Below the pieces are notes generated by a model. It saw only the letters and a list, made by a program, of their open reading frames with translations. It ran no database searches and was not told the origin of the DNA. A DNA stretch of 64,000 nt from Pseudo-nitzschia pungens (taxonomy: Eukaryota > Bacillariophyta > Bacillariophyceae > Bacillariales > Bacillariaceae): NCBI GenBank assembly GCA_037355855.1, contig CM074765.1, positions 3,968,001 through 4,032,000 on the forward strand. Direction: 5' to 3'. Below are positions 9,718 through 21,459 of this stretch, in pieces (the first letter of the stretch is position 1; each line of letters opens with the position of its first letter). A program made the translations under genes and the position numbers.

Positions 9718-10493
9718 TAACAACTATGACCTTGACGATTTCCTTGATTTCCGAGATGATGTATATCGCCCACCAACACCCCCATCAAGAACCACACCCC
9801 AGCAGCGGAACACCACCCACACAACAATCCGCAAAACGACTCGACGACTCGACGACTCGCTCGCTCGATTCGATATTCACTTGCGCGAATTCTTTGGCGG
9901 TTTTTCCAGATCGGACAAGTCGAATGCGCAGTGATGGGTTTGGTGTCAGGCGCGAAAGAATTCCATGGAGATTAGTGGCGGTGTCGTCGTTTGTCCCCTT
10001 CTTGTTGTCTGTTGGTCGGACACGACGCTGGGCGGCGATGATGATGGCAAAGAACTCTTTCACGAAACTTCCTTCCTTCTCCCCCGCCCCGCAATCCCTC
10101 GCAATTACTGCAGCACCTACCGGTACGGTAGTTACTAGCGTTCGTCCCGGGTGAAAGCACGAATAATCTTGCTGTGCGATCGAATCCTTTCCGCTTTCGA
10201 CTTTACTACACTACCGGTAAGGCTTACTCGTAGTGATACAAAAGAAACGGTATATCCCTTAGATACCTATCTGTCGGTAAGTTAAGTTAACTACCGGCTA
10301 TCTATTCTACAGATGTGAAACAGGAGAGCAGCAGTCGCACCACGAGCCATCATTTCTACAGAATAATTTAGGGAACGGCTTTTGGTTCCAAAAAGCAAGC
10401 AAACAAGCAAGCAAACAAGCAAGCAAACAAGCAAGCAAACAAGCAAGCAAGCAAGCAAGCAACCAAGAAGCAACCAAGCAAGCAACCACCGCC
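9718..10493. other. Intergenic region and CAAG-repeat leader
   Basis: No gene is supported between the TIR element and the next CDS. Bases 10395-10480 are a CAAG/CAAAC microsatellite ending in CCACCGCC directly before the ATG at 10494, so it most likely lies in that gene's 5' leader. Short GGTAAG/TACCGTA-type motifs, scattered throughout the window, occur at 10200-10290. Confidence 0.5.
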
Positions 10494-10700
10494 ATGCTGG
10501 CAACGGCCGTTGCGTACCGCCCATCTCGGGCCTCGGTCGCGTTCCTGGGACTGTGCTGGTGGTGGTCGAGCTTCGTCTTCGTCTCCCGGCACCGGCAGCT
10601 CCCCGCCGCGGAGGCCTGGACCTTTGTCGCGCCGACAAGAACCGCGAGCTACCCGAGCGCGCGATCGACGGTCGCCCTGCGCCTCGGCCGCGACAACGAA

Positions 10701-10741
<41 letters not shown>

Positions 10742-10940
10742 AACCAGCGGATCCTTCTCGTCGTCGTCGTCGTCGTTCTCTTCCTTCTCTTCCTCTTCCT
10801 CTTCCTCTTCCCACGCCAGGGGCAGCTACGGAGAGCAATACGCAGCCTTTGCCAAGATGCAGGAGCAGCAGCGACAAAAGCAGCTCCGACAAGAACAAGA
10901 ACAACAAGAACAACAAGAGCAACAAGAACAAGAACAACAA

Positions 10941-10976
<36 letters not shown>

Positions 10977-13900
10977 TCCAACCAGCTTTCGGCATCCGGT
11001 CCGCAAGCACCACAAAACCCGAACGTTGGCAGACCGGTAGGCTACGAAGAACAGTACGCTGCCTTTTCGTCGAATGCCGCGGAACCTCCAGCGCAATCGC
11101 AGTCGCAATCCCTGTGGGAGGATCCGCAGTCGCAGTCGCAGGCGGCGTCCGCATCATCTTCCGCATCATCTTCCGCATCATCTTCCGCATCATCTTTCGC
11201 GTCCGCATCTTCCCCGGAGGCCGCGTCGCGCGAGCGCCCCGGACTCCCGTTTCCGCCCTTTCGCGGCGAGCGTCCCGGGGAGACTCCGGCTCCCGAATTG
11301 GCCTTTCTGAAATTCATCTCGGCGGGAGCCTCCTACCAGTCCAAGGCGGTTCCGCCCCCGTCGGCGAAGCTCGAGCCCCACCGGCACGCCATGTACTCGG
11401 ACGGTTCCGTTTCGCCGGAGTTTCTTGACCCGCGGAACCAAAACGGAGAGAGCAGCGAGAGCAACGAGAGCAATGCCAACACGAGGGACACCGACCGCAC
11501 CCCGGCGATGCCAAGCGGTCCGAAGGAACAGCAGCAGCAGCAACAAAAACAACAACAGCAGCAGCAGCAGCAACAGCAACGACCCCCCTTTGACTCGCAC
11601 ACCGACGTTCGATACCTCACGGCTCCCGGGAACGGCAAGACGGATCCCTTTGTTCCCTCTCCCACGTCCTATCTCGAGATTCTGGGCACCAATTTCGAAA
11701 CCAAGCGCCCCGCCGTGTTCCCCCGCGACGTCGTCGGGTTCGACGCTCGGCGGGGCGGGGGAGCGGGAGACGGTCCGGCGAGCCGTGGGACCCCCCCGGA
11801 CCGCAACGACGCGGATCGGTCCGGAGACGCGACGGCTCGGGGAGGTTTTTCGGGTGCCGGTGGTGGTCCCGCTGGTGGTGCCGGCGCTGCCCCTCGCAGC
11901 GACGACGACGACGATGCAGTCTTGTCCGATGCGAGCCAGACCATCATTGACGTCAGCATTGTCGAGGCGCACGAAGGCGTCGCTCCCGTTGCCGTTGGGA
12001 GCAACGGTGGTGATTCGGACGATGCCCCTGTTGCTGCTTCTGCTTCTTCTTCTTCTTCTGCTTCTGCTTCTGCGGTTGACCTTGGCGCTGACGTTGATGC
12101 CGGTGACAAGGGAGCGGAAGAGTGGGACGCCGACGCCGATGCTTACGGTGACGGTGACGCCGCCGGGAGCGACAAAGCCTCCGATCATAATGCAAATACG
12201 AGGAACGTTGGAATCGATGCCCGCGTCGGCGGGGAATCAATCCCTGCTGCTGTCCCTGCCGCCGTCACCACCGATGCGGAGGATCTCGCGTTCCGCAACT
12301 CGAACGACAACAACAGCGACAACAATTACGACAACAATAACAACAGCGACACCGTAATTGTCCCTGGCGAGCCTCACGCCGACGCCGACAAGGATTTTGA
12401 AACCGCAACGTCGATGGTCGGTAGCAACGATTCGGGGGACGCTTTCGGTTCCGGTTCTCGTTCCGGTTCCGGTTCCAATTCTGTAGACTTGACCATCACC
12501 GCCCGCGCATCCGACGTCAAATACGACTCGGCATTCCACCCCACCGATTCCGCCGAGGCGACGGAAGCCACCAAGGTTCCTTTGGATTCCAATAATTCCT
12601 TCGACTGCCACGACGACGACGACGACGACGATGAGTCGAACGACGACAATTGCTACACCGTCGAGGTCCGGATCGAAACCACCTTTCCCTCGGAAATCAC
12701 GGTCGACCGGGCCAAGAAGGGATGGCTCGAATACTGCTGGGCCGGCGGCGGCGGCATTGTCGTCCTGGCGGCACCGACGGCGACGGCGATGGCGACGGTG
12801 GGAAACGCGCGGGACCGGGACGCGAATGGCAACGTTCCCTCGGCCCGGGAACTGGTCGTGCCGCTGGGAATGAAACAGGAATTGCTTCCCCACCGGTCGG
12901 TGCTTGCCAACTCCACGTGCAGCAGCGGGAGCGGCAGCATCGATGAAAACGAGAACGAGAACGAGAACGAGAACGACAAGGACGAAACGAAAGCGATCCG
13001 GCGGGAGATTGTCTCGTATCGAACCACCCAGCGGGGATTGTTCTGCCAGGACATGGTCCCAAACTCGCACCGGGGAAGGGTCGAATTCATCGGGGCTTCC
13101 TACACGTCCACCAGGATGATCTGGGTCGAAACCTTCCAGATCGAAAAAGAAAAAGCCCGGCAACTCCGGCAACGGATGCGAGAGGAAGACGAAGCACTCG
13201 AGCAACGCGGTTCCCGCTCGTCGTCCCCTACCGACGACGAGAACGGCTTTGGATTCGTCTTTACCACCAAGAACATCATCGACGAATACTCCCGGCAGCT
13301 CCTGGAATCCAATCCCGGGGTCAAAAACATGCTGGCCCGGGAAAACCTCTGGGGATCCTGGTCTCAGTTCCAGCTCAAGACGGCGACCCACAATCTGATT
13401 GCCTACCTCGACACGTCCATGCCGACCATCGAGCACGTCGAGACCATGCCGCACCACGTCAATCCCCGGGAGGCCATGGAGGCCTGGTACGACTATTACT
13501 GGTGCAGGGGCGGCGGAGCCCTCCCGGTGGTGGTGGCGCCGGCGTCGGCGGCACCCGGATCCCCCGACGAGCGGGACGTCCGGTGGGTCCTCCCGTCGGG
13601 ACTGGAGGAGGAGTTGCTCTCCCTGGAATACGACCGCCCGGCCTCGGAATCGGGAGCGATCGCCATCGACGGTTCCCTCGAGGCCGAGACGGAAATCGCC
13701 AAGGCCGTCTACAGGGTCAACAATCCCAATCTGTTCACGTGCGGCCCGGTGCACCGCCACGAGGCGACGGTGACACTCGTGCGGGAAACCCCCGACACGC
13801 CGACGCGGCTGGTCTGGAGGGTCCGGGTCCAGCCCTACCGAAAGTTTCTGGCGGGCGGCGTCGGGTTCTGGACCAAGAGCGGGATCGCGCTCGCGTCCCG

Positions 13901-14911
13901 GAACCTGCGCAGGTACCTGGAGGACAAGCGGCGGAAGCTGCGGCTGAGCGAGCTCGAGATCGAGCTGCGGGAGATGGAAGAGGAGTCATCGGAGGACAAT
14001 GCAAACGATGGCGATGGCGATGGCGATGGCGATGGCAGTGCCAGTGCCAGCAAGAGCGACGAAGACTGGATCGTCCGGGAAATCCTTGAGGCGCACGAAG
14101 ATATGCAGCGCTTGCTGGGGCGCCTCCGGGGTGGTGACGAGGACGAGGACGACGAGGATGAAACCACAAACGCAACCGAAACCAAAAACGAGGACCCACA
14201 CGATCCGACTTTGCGGACGGAGTCTCGGTGGTCCCATCGCGAAGCGGACAAGCTACCGACTCCGAGGGTGACTCGCAGCATCAGCGACGAAGAAGAAGAA
14301 GAACTGCTCGCAGAAGAGCAACCGGTGTTGCGGACACCTACTGGTAGCATCAACACCGAGAGGGAAGAAGAAGACGAGAAGGAGGCGGAAGATCCAGTAA
14401 CGTCCATAGATAGTCGGCAATCAATGGACGATCGAACCGAGTCCCGGTGGTCTCCCGGAGACGAGGGTCCGCCTCCTTCCATCACCTTTCGGGTTGCGAC
14501 CCGCGATGTTACCCCCCAACGCGGAACGAAGCTAGACCCTTTGGAAGAGCGTCCATCCCCGTCGACCACGGTTCCGGTCGATATTCGCACGGATGTGGCG
14601 GCGAAGTCGGAAAACAGGGCAAGCGAGAACCAGGATTTCCCCCGTAGAAACGCCAAGGAGGAGCTTCGTCCTCCCATCCCTTCCGTGACAAGAGAGGGCA
14701 TCGCCACCACCACCAACAGCAGCGACCAAGAGCAGTCATCCAATAAGCCGGCACTACCGGAGAAGAGCCGGCCAGAACGAGAGCCACAATCACAACCACA
14801 ATCCAGACAGCGCTACGTCGAGATAGGTCCAACGGCGACGGCGCCGCGGCATCACGAGACGAACCGCGCGGCTCGGGGCGATCCGAAACAGCTGCAAAAC
14901 CATCGACGGCA

Positions 14912-14950
<39 letters not shown>

Positions 14951-15083
14951 ACGACAAAGACAGCAAAACGGGGAGCGCCCAATCATTATTCCGATGCACG
15001 AAGAGCCTGGAAGGAGCGCGGTTGGATCCATGTTTCGGCCGGTCAGCAATTCTACTGCTGCGATCGAAAACCGCAACAAGTAG
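10494..15083 (+). CDS. Large plastid-targeted protein with two START-like domains
   Basis: This single-exon protein has 1529 residues. Residues 1-41 form a signal peptide (FLGLCWWWSSFVFV) cut at AEA|WTFVAPTR, the diatom bipartite plastid signal. Two homologous modules follow at about 723-885 and 979-1146. Each carries GGG(I/A)..VV.AP, (V/L)P.G(M/L)..ELL, a .LF....P.HR segment and TR(M/L)(I/V)W, and resembles SRPBCC/START or polyketide-cyclase folds that bind hydrophobic ligands. All else is low complexity: Asn-Asp, Ser and Gln runs before the first module, and acidic and Gln-rich tracts after the second. Domain assignment rests on motif pattern only. The Gln and Asp tracts are trinucleotide repeats likely to vary in length. 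Many other-frame ORFs overlap because of the high GC content. Confidence 0.8.
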
Positions 15084-16357
15084 TAGTGCGGGGGGACGCT
15101 CTTGCATCCCTTTCTGTATAAGTACACTCGTGTTTTGTGAGATGCGCAATACTACGATTAGATACATATTGTTAGGAACTCATCGTTTCGGATTCGATGG
15201 AGCGATCATAGAACCACTGTGACATTCTCAAGTGAAAGAATTACCAAGATCATTCGGAGGCCGATTGTCGGATTGAAAGTACGGTACCGTAGGGAAACGT
15301 ATATGAGAATTACATGTAGAAGCTTACCTGTGAGGAAAGATTTTTTAGTAACCCTAACTTACTGTAATTTAGAACTTCTCGGTGAGATAGGGGCTACGGT
15401 ATTGTATCTTGCGTACGTCGCAATCGCAATGTGAACGATGTTGTTGCCTTGTTAGTGGAGTTGTAAAAATTGGAATTGCATAACATTTTTAGAACGTACG
15501 GTAGCTCTTAGTTCGGCAGAACTGGGGGTCTGGGGGTGGAGAAAAGTGAAAAAGTCGTCAAAAAAAGTTTTTTGTGGTAGGGTTCTACGAGAAAGTGAAC
15601 TGTTAAAACCCAGTGAAAAACACTTAATTCTGTGGAAGCCATTAAAAATGATTATAAATGAGGTATGGCAATACAAAATTAGAATATAGCATGTCGTAAT
15701 CGGTAAAGACAGTTACAGTATTTCAGTTGAACGTTACGGACACTTACAACTCCACACGCTTACCGGAGGCGCCAATTCGCTACGTGCACTTTACATTTTA
15801 AGTCGTAAGATCTTAACCAACAAACCCCAACCCCAACAAAATTGCTGTCAAAAATGTAACTTTACCAAGACCTGAAAACTCCGTCTCGATCCCCCTCTAG
15901 GTGAGTCAATAGCAGGCAATGACCACAGTCAAAGAGGTTTCAGTGATCTCTATACTGTGAGTAAAGTTTTTGGTAAGCAGGGGGTTAAGGTTCTTTTTTT
16001 TTGGTACATGTACCACTAATCTCTGTTAATTTCCGTTAATAATTTGTAAAATCAATTGTTAGGCGATCCGTAGTATTAGGAATCCTTTGAGAATTTGTCC
16101 ATTGCTACAATATAAGGCTTACTTACTACCGTACGTACTTCGTATTACGTATTCCTTCTCCGGTTCTACATCGCTTCTTACTAATCAAAAAAAGCTGTGA
16201 CTACAAAATTCTTATCAGCTGTCCCCAAGTTCTCCAAGTACTACTACCTCTGTTCCGAAATAACTGACCACCTAGCACATACAAGGTTGACTATCGATCG
16301 ATTTTAAACCTCATACGAAGCAAACCAACCCCCATCGCAACCACGGAAAGACTAACC
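15084..16357. other. Intergenic region with dispersed-repeat ends
   Basis: No gene is supported. At 16200-16235 a sequence with TTCTTATCAGCTGTCCCC resembles one arm of the 93-bp inverted repeat at 56138-56230. At 16238-16264 the sequence CTACCTCTGTTCCGAAATAACTGA resembles the Stowaway-like end at 50033. Both appear degenerate and single-ended. Confidence 0.5.
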
Positions 16358-17197
16358 ATGAATGCATCTGCCACCAAACGATCAATCCGGTCTCACAATT
16401 CCCGCGTTCTTGTCCTCGGCCTCGGACTGCTGCTGTGTACTCTTGTCGGGTGCGTTCCAGGGACGGATGCAATCCTGCCGCTCCGCCAGCTGGTGCTGCC
16501 ACCGATTTCCTACGCAATCTATTCGGTTCTCGTCGACAAGTACGCTGTTCGCGTCTTGAACCGGATTCAAGCTGCCGAGAAGCGCGTCGAAGGCATTACG
16601 GATCCACTGGCCCTCCCCGAGGACGTTGCAACCCTGAACCCCGACCAGCTGCGGGCCACCGTCTCCAAACGAACCCACCTGGTGACGGATCCCGGGCACG
16701 TAAGCAGCTGGTACCGGTGGAAGATCACCCCGGCCGCGACCGAACCGAATGTCATCCTCGAGCCAGGCCGCAACTACACCTTCCTGTACCGCTCCAACCC
16801 GAATATGGAAGAAGCCAACGATATCGCCTCGTCCCTCTGGAACTGGAAGAGCTTTGGATTAGTGCACTTGGAACAAGGACAGATGATTGTTCACCAGGAT
16901 GGTGCGTCTCGTAGCAGCTGCCGCGTGACGATTGTGGACTTGTTTCGACTGTACTGGATCGTGCCGGTTCGGATCGCCTGGCACGGAACATTCGACACAA
17001 AGCGCGGGAGAAAAATTGTTTGGGACCGGACGGAGGCCACTTTCGGTTCCAAGCACTACGAAAACCCGCCGGTGTCTCAGATGCTGGCCTCGAAGCCGTG
17101 GAATTTCATAAAATGCGAGGACGGAATGGTCTGCTTTCAAAAGGGCAAAGGTGACACCATGTACCTGGTCTATGACAAAATAGAACCCAAAGAGTGA
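16358..17197 (+). CDS. Signal-peptide protein of unknown function
   Basis: This 279-aa protein starts at the ATG at 16358 in a good context (ACCATG). Residues 17-38 are hydrophobic (VLVLGLGLLLCTLVGCVPGTDA) with a plausible cleavage site at TDA|ILP. It is therefore secretory, or enters the plastid pathway, although the expected aromatic residue after cleavage is absent. The mature part has a helix (YAIYSVLVDKYAVRVLNRI) and then a beta-rich segment with SSWYRWKITP, NYTFLYRSNP and VRIAWHGTFDTKRGRKIVWDRTEATFG. Alternating strands and conserved-looking Trp residues recall lipid- or pigment-binding barrels, but no family is recognised. It is intronless. Confidence 0.7.
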   Translation: MNASATKRSIRSHNSRVLVLGLGLLLCTLVGCVPGTDAILPLRQLVLPPISYAIYSVLVDKYAVRVLNRIQAAEKRVEGITDPLALPEDVATLNPDQLRATVSKRTHLVTDPGHVSSWYRWKITPAATEPNVILEPGRNYTFLYRSNPNMEEANDIASSLWNWKSFGLVHLEQGQMIVHQDGASRSSCRVTIVDLFRLYWIVPVRIAWHGTFDTKRGRKIVWDRTEATFGSKHYENPPVSQMLASKPWNFIKCEDGMVCFQKGKGDTMYLVYDKIEPKE

Positions 17198-18477
17198 AGC
17201 GGTTCGTTGGTGACGGAACCACACGACACGACACGACACGACACGAAACGCCATGTCGACGAAGGAATAGTTTGGATCCACTTACACCCGGCGGAACAGC
17301 TGTGCGCATATCAATAGTCGTGGATGACTGTTTCCATGTCCTTACTCCCGTGTTCATCGCCGCCGAGAGGCTGATGCACAGAGAACTATTCGTCGACACG
17401 TGTTCCATAAATGCCGCTGGAATTATCACTTGCATTCTATAACAATGATAACTACCTAAAATCAAAAGGATATGGCCATCACGGACAGTGGTTATTGTCC
17501 TAGTGCGGGGTGGTCTCTCGCAAGCTTCTTCGTCAAGTCAGTCTAGAATAAAGACGCGACCTTCTAATTTACTTGTGTGACTCCGAAGCGTTGAAAGTAC
17601 AGCAGGTACGGTACAATCAAGCTGCACTATTACGGCTATGACAGATAGTTAGATAGATAGAGAATGAGTTCCATTGAGGTATGGGTGGTTCACCTCGTCG
17701 GTGGAAAAGAATACGCTTCAGGTTTTGTTGGAGGCATCGACCCAACCTCGATCCAACGTCCCTTTCTCCATCGAGGACCACATCTCATCACGATCTGGGT
17801 CTTGTGATATGCCTTCTTTCAAATGTGTGCGGCTGATTAGATTCTACTATCATTATTACTTCTGTCACCCTCTTGAATTGCAGTGGCAAAAAATAATTCA
17901 AACCTGGACCAACTTTGGTTCGTCAAACCAAGTACGAAGGCAATATAGGATCGTATGATCTGTACTGTTGATCCGAGCCAACCACTGTCCAGCGTCCTTA
18001 CCTGTGCGTACCTAAAGTGCGGTAGGTCCTATGCACGGTAAGATTAGAACCGTTCTCAAAACGAAAAACATTGTGTATTCGTAAGTTAACCTTACCGGTA
18101 AGTTATGGTAACCTTACTGGTCATTTTACTGTTTACCGTGCTAGTGAGTCGAGTCAACCATGACTAGTAGTGTCGGTCTACTTCTGCTAGCTGTGCCTAC
18201 TGCTAAGATCTTACTACTACCGCTCTGTTACCTAGGTACCAACAGAGTACAAAGACAGCTACCGTATTCAACAGGAGTAACCTTACGGTAAGTTTTATTA
18301 CGTAGCATTTCGTAATGCGCATGGACGTAATTCTATTGATCTTAGGGCAAGGCAAGTGCGAAAGGCAATGTAGGATCGTATGATCCGTACCATTGACCCA
18401 AGCCTACCATTGTCCAGTGCCGTAGTGAACAGAGCTGAACAGTGAGGAATGAGCAGGTACAGTAGAATGTAGAGCAG
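17198..18477. other. Intergenic region with a 60-bp direct repeat
   Basis: There is no gene. A (ACACG) microsatellite lies at 17218-17247. About 60 bp at 17937-17996 recur at 18362-18422 (core GGATCGTATGATC, then CACTGTCCAG or CATTGTCCAG). Short GGTAAG/TTACCG motifs are dense at 18060-18300. Confidence 0.5.
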
Positions 18478-19160
18478 CGTCTGATAACTGATTTTAGACG
18501 TGGGTCAAAAATTTTCGTGCCGGGTCCTTTTGGGGTCAAATATTTTGACCAAAGGATTGTCCCCCGGCTTCATTTTTTCAGTCCCGTACCATATATATTT
18601 TACAGCCTATGCCAATTATTTTTAGAGGCTACGCCCATAAATTTTCGAGGCAACGCCCATAAATTTTCGAGGCATTGCTCATAAATTTTCGAGCCAACCC
18701 CCATAAATTTTCGAGGCAATACCCATTACTTTTCGAGGCAAGCCCCATTACTTTTTGAGGCAACGCCTATGAATTTTCGAGGCAACGCCCATGAATTTTC
18801 CAGGAAATGCCCATAATTTTTCCAGGCAATGCCCATAATTTTTCCTGGCCATGCCCATTAATTTTCCAGGCAATGCCCATTAATTTTCTAGGCAATGCCC
18901 ATTAATTTTCTAGGCAATGCCCATTAATTTTCGAGGCAAGCCCCATCAATTTATGAGGCAACGCCCATTAATTTTCTAGGCAACGCCCATGAATTTTCGA
19001 GGCAATGCCCATTAATTTTCCAGGCAATGCCCATTAATTTTCGAGGCAACGCCCATTAATTTTCTAGGCAACGCCCATTAATTTTCTAGGCAACGCCCAT
19101 TAATTTTCGAGGTAACGCCCATCAATTTGTGAGGCAACGCCCATTAATTTTCGAGACGGA
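18478..19160 (+). repeat. Repeat-family head plus 22-bp minisatellite
   Basis: It begins CGTCTGATAACTGATTTT and a GGGTC-rich head of about 130 bp that is nearly repeated at 60818-60950. This is followed by about 25 tandem copies of a 22-bp unit (core AGGCAACGCCCATTAATTTT). Units vary mainly at the junction (TTCGAGG, TTCTAGG, TTCCAGG) and in ACGCCC versus ATGCCC. The array ends at GAGACGGAACG, also found in the 61-kb copy. Confidence 0.8.
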
Positions 19161-19265
19161 ACGATCGTTTTGTCTACCCTATGGTATTATGGAGCGACGC
19201 CGTTTCCAACCACAAATTGCTTTTAATTTAAACTATCACTAATCAACCTCAATATTACCATCCAT

Positions 19266-21008
19266 TTACAATTCCGCCAACCACTTCCTTCTCTCACTAC
19301 TCATTATTGGATCAATATGCTTTCTCCTCTTCTTTCGCTTCGTCTTGCTACTAGCAGAATCTGATTGTAATGCCACACCTCCACCTTTGCGTTTCGAAGC
19401 CATGTTGATTCGTCTCATCAAGGCGATTTCAAAATCTACCACTTTTTCCTTTTGCTTTTTCGCCTCGATTTTTGCTTTTTCCCTTGCCTCGATGTCTTCC
19501 TCCTCTTCTTCCTCGTCTTCGTCTTCTTCCTCGTCTTCGTCTTCTTCCTCGTCTTCGTCTTCTTCCTTGTCTTCGTCTTCTTCCTTGTCTTCGTCTTCTT
19601 CCTCGTCTTTGTCTTTGTCTTCTTTTCCCCCTAGGTTGTAGCCAGGGAAGCGGATATCCATCAGTTCTTCACACACTCTTTCATACATTTCTATTCCAGC
19701 TTCGGACCAACCCTCCTCGTTTCCACTTCTCGGGTCACAATATTTTTTGCTAACCTCAGGAATACTTTTGTCATCAACTCTTTCCAAGTAATTCACCCAT
19801 CTTGCATATTCGTTATGAATTATAACCAGTGCAAATGCCTCATCACTCACGGAATATATTTCACCAATCAATTTTGTTTTTTGCCATGTTGGGGAAAAAA
19901 CCGATGGTATGAATGCAGCCAAGATGCGGGTCGCAAAATAATAAAAGTCATCTGCTCCTTCCTTCTTCCTATAGCTCGGATGCAGGACGGGAGCATCATC
20001 ATCCTCCGTCTCTATAAGCTTTAGCGTGCCAGGAAATCCTTCGGGCACGACCCATTCGTTTCTCCTTGTTTTGGCCTTCTTGAAGTCATCTGTAACAGGA
20101 ACGATATATCGGTAACCGTGTGCTTGTTAGTATTGGCATCCACTTGCTCATTATAATAATCATTCCCACATCATTTTACATTAGTAGCATTAGCACTCAC
20201 CAATCCAATGCTTCCTAACTAAAGACTGCACCGCAGTTCTCAAGTCATTTACCGCCCTTCTGATTATCATCCAGTTGTATTCATAGAATTCGTTTTTGGC
20301 AACGCCTTCCGGTAGTTGAAGCTTTTCCTCCTTCATCATTGTTTTCAGAATTTGGATCGACTCTTTCTTATCCACAAATTTATGACTCTGAAAAATATTT
20401 AGCTTTACATACTGATTCACCCTTTGGCTCAACACCGTCGCTTGATGGATCCTAAGTTTCCGCTCGATTTCTTCCTTATCGACGTTACCCTTTTCCTTTT
20501 CCGTTCGTTGTCCTTCTGTCTCTTTTTCAACCAGTTTTCTCTCCCTTTCGTCAAGTCGTTTCTCCTTTTCTTCAAGTCGTTTCTCCATTTCAGCTAATCG
20601 TCTCTCTGTTGCTGCGACTCTGTCGTCCCATTCACTGTTCCGCACCGTCCTCGGCTCTGTCATATTTGCATTCTCTGCGACAATAACGTTCCCGTTTGCG
20701 TTGAAGTTCACATTCCCTCTTGTGCTGAAGGTCACATTGTCTATCGAAGTTTTGGTGGATTGGGGTTTATTTGTGTGCTTCGTTTTCCGATGCTGCTGCT
20801 TCTTCGACGGCTGCTGCTTCTTCGACGGCTGATGCTGCTTCTTCGTCGACGGCTGCTGCTGCTTCCGCGCCGATGCCACAGTTGGTGTTATCACATTGGG
20901 ATCGGGTAGGGATAATCCACTGCGATTCTTTCTTGGACTGTTCACATCAGCTGAGACTGGACTAATTTCTGCAATAGCTTTAGTCAGTTGCAATGCTTCT
21001 CTATTCAT
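19266..21008 (-). CDS. Two-exon coiled-coil/acidic protein, likely transposon-associated
   Basis: The CDS reads complement(join(19266..20089, 20201..21008)), about 543 aa. The 111-bp intron begins GTGAGT and ends TTCCTGTTACAG; splicing keeps the frame (HWIG/DDFKKAK). Exon 1 has a Lys/Gln-rich stretch (QQQPSTKKQHQPSKKQQ) and a charged coiled coil near residues 135-185 (ERRLAEMEKRLEEKEKRLDERE). Exon 2 has a globular part (WQKTKLIGEIYSVSDEAFALV), an acidic Glu/Asp repeat of about 45 residues and a basic tail (KTKRKKRRKH). It lies 450 bp downstream of the CACTA-like transposase on the same strand and could be its accessory (TnpA-like) partner; that is inference. No catalytic motif is seen. Confidence 0.7.
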
Positions 21009-21459
21009 GGTGATTAATGTTGTAATTTAGTGGAATTTCTGAAAAGTTGTTTTCAATCAGTTGTGTTACTCAATTATGAAGACTTTCCGCAAAAATCAAG
21101 ATCGAAGAATTACAACAAAAATCACGTCCACACGTCCACATCCAATAATTACTGGACGGCTTCCTCTATCAATGCAAGCCATCATGCCGCGCCATTTTAT
21201 TGTTTCCAAAAAACGTGCTTATCCTCTACATGATATTCTCTGTTAGCTTTGCATCCTCTCAAGGTGGAAGCGTACTCGCCCGCGCCAATTTTGCTCTCTT
21301 ATAATTTCTGTACCTGACATAGTAACGTTTTTTTGGGGCGGTCACGTCGCGATGAATTTGCGAATTAGGGACTATCTTAGCTATTACCAAAAAAAAAATT
21401 GCGAAGTAGGGACTATCTTAGTTTTTACATTAAAAAAAAAAGTAACTACTATTTCTTAC
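21009..21459. other. Spacer between the coiled-coil gene and the transposase
   Basis: The spacer is AT-rich with no gene. A near-identical 25-bp direct repeat (TTGCGAATTAGGGACTATCT / TTGCGAAGTAGGGACTATCT) sits at 21357 and 21398, a possible protein-binding repeat or end of a small insertion. Confidence 0.45.

Noticed and set aside
9785..10063. 92-codon minus ORF downstream of the TIR element
   Set aside because: There is an overlapping ORF on the other strand and neither shows a domain or good start context.
12237..13760. 507-codon minus-strand ORF
   Set aside because: It is the exact antisense of the START-like protein gene, biased to Val/Asp/Gly/Arg. High GC content explains the long open frame.
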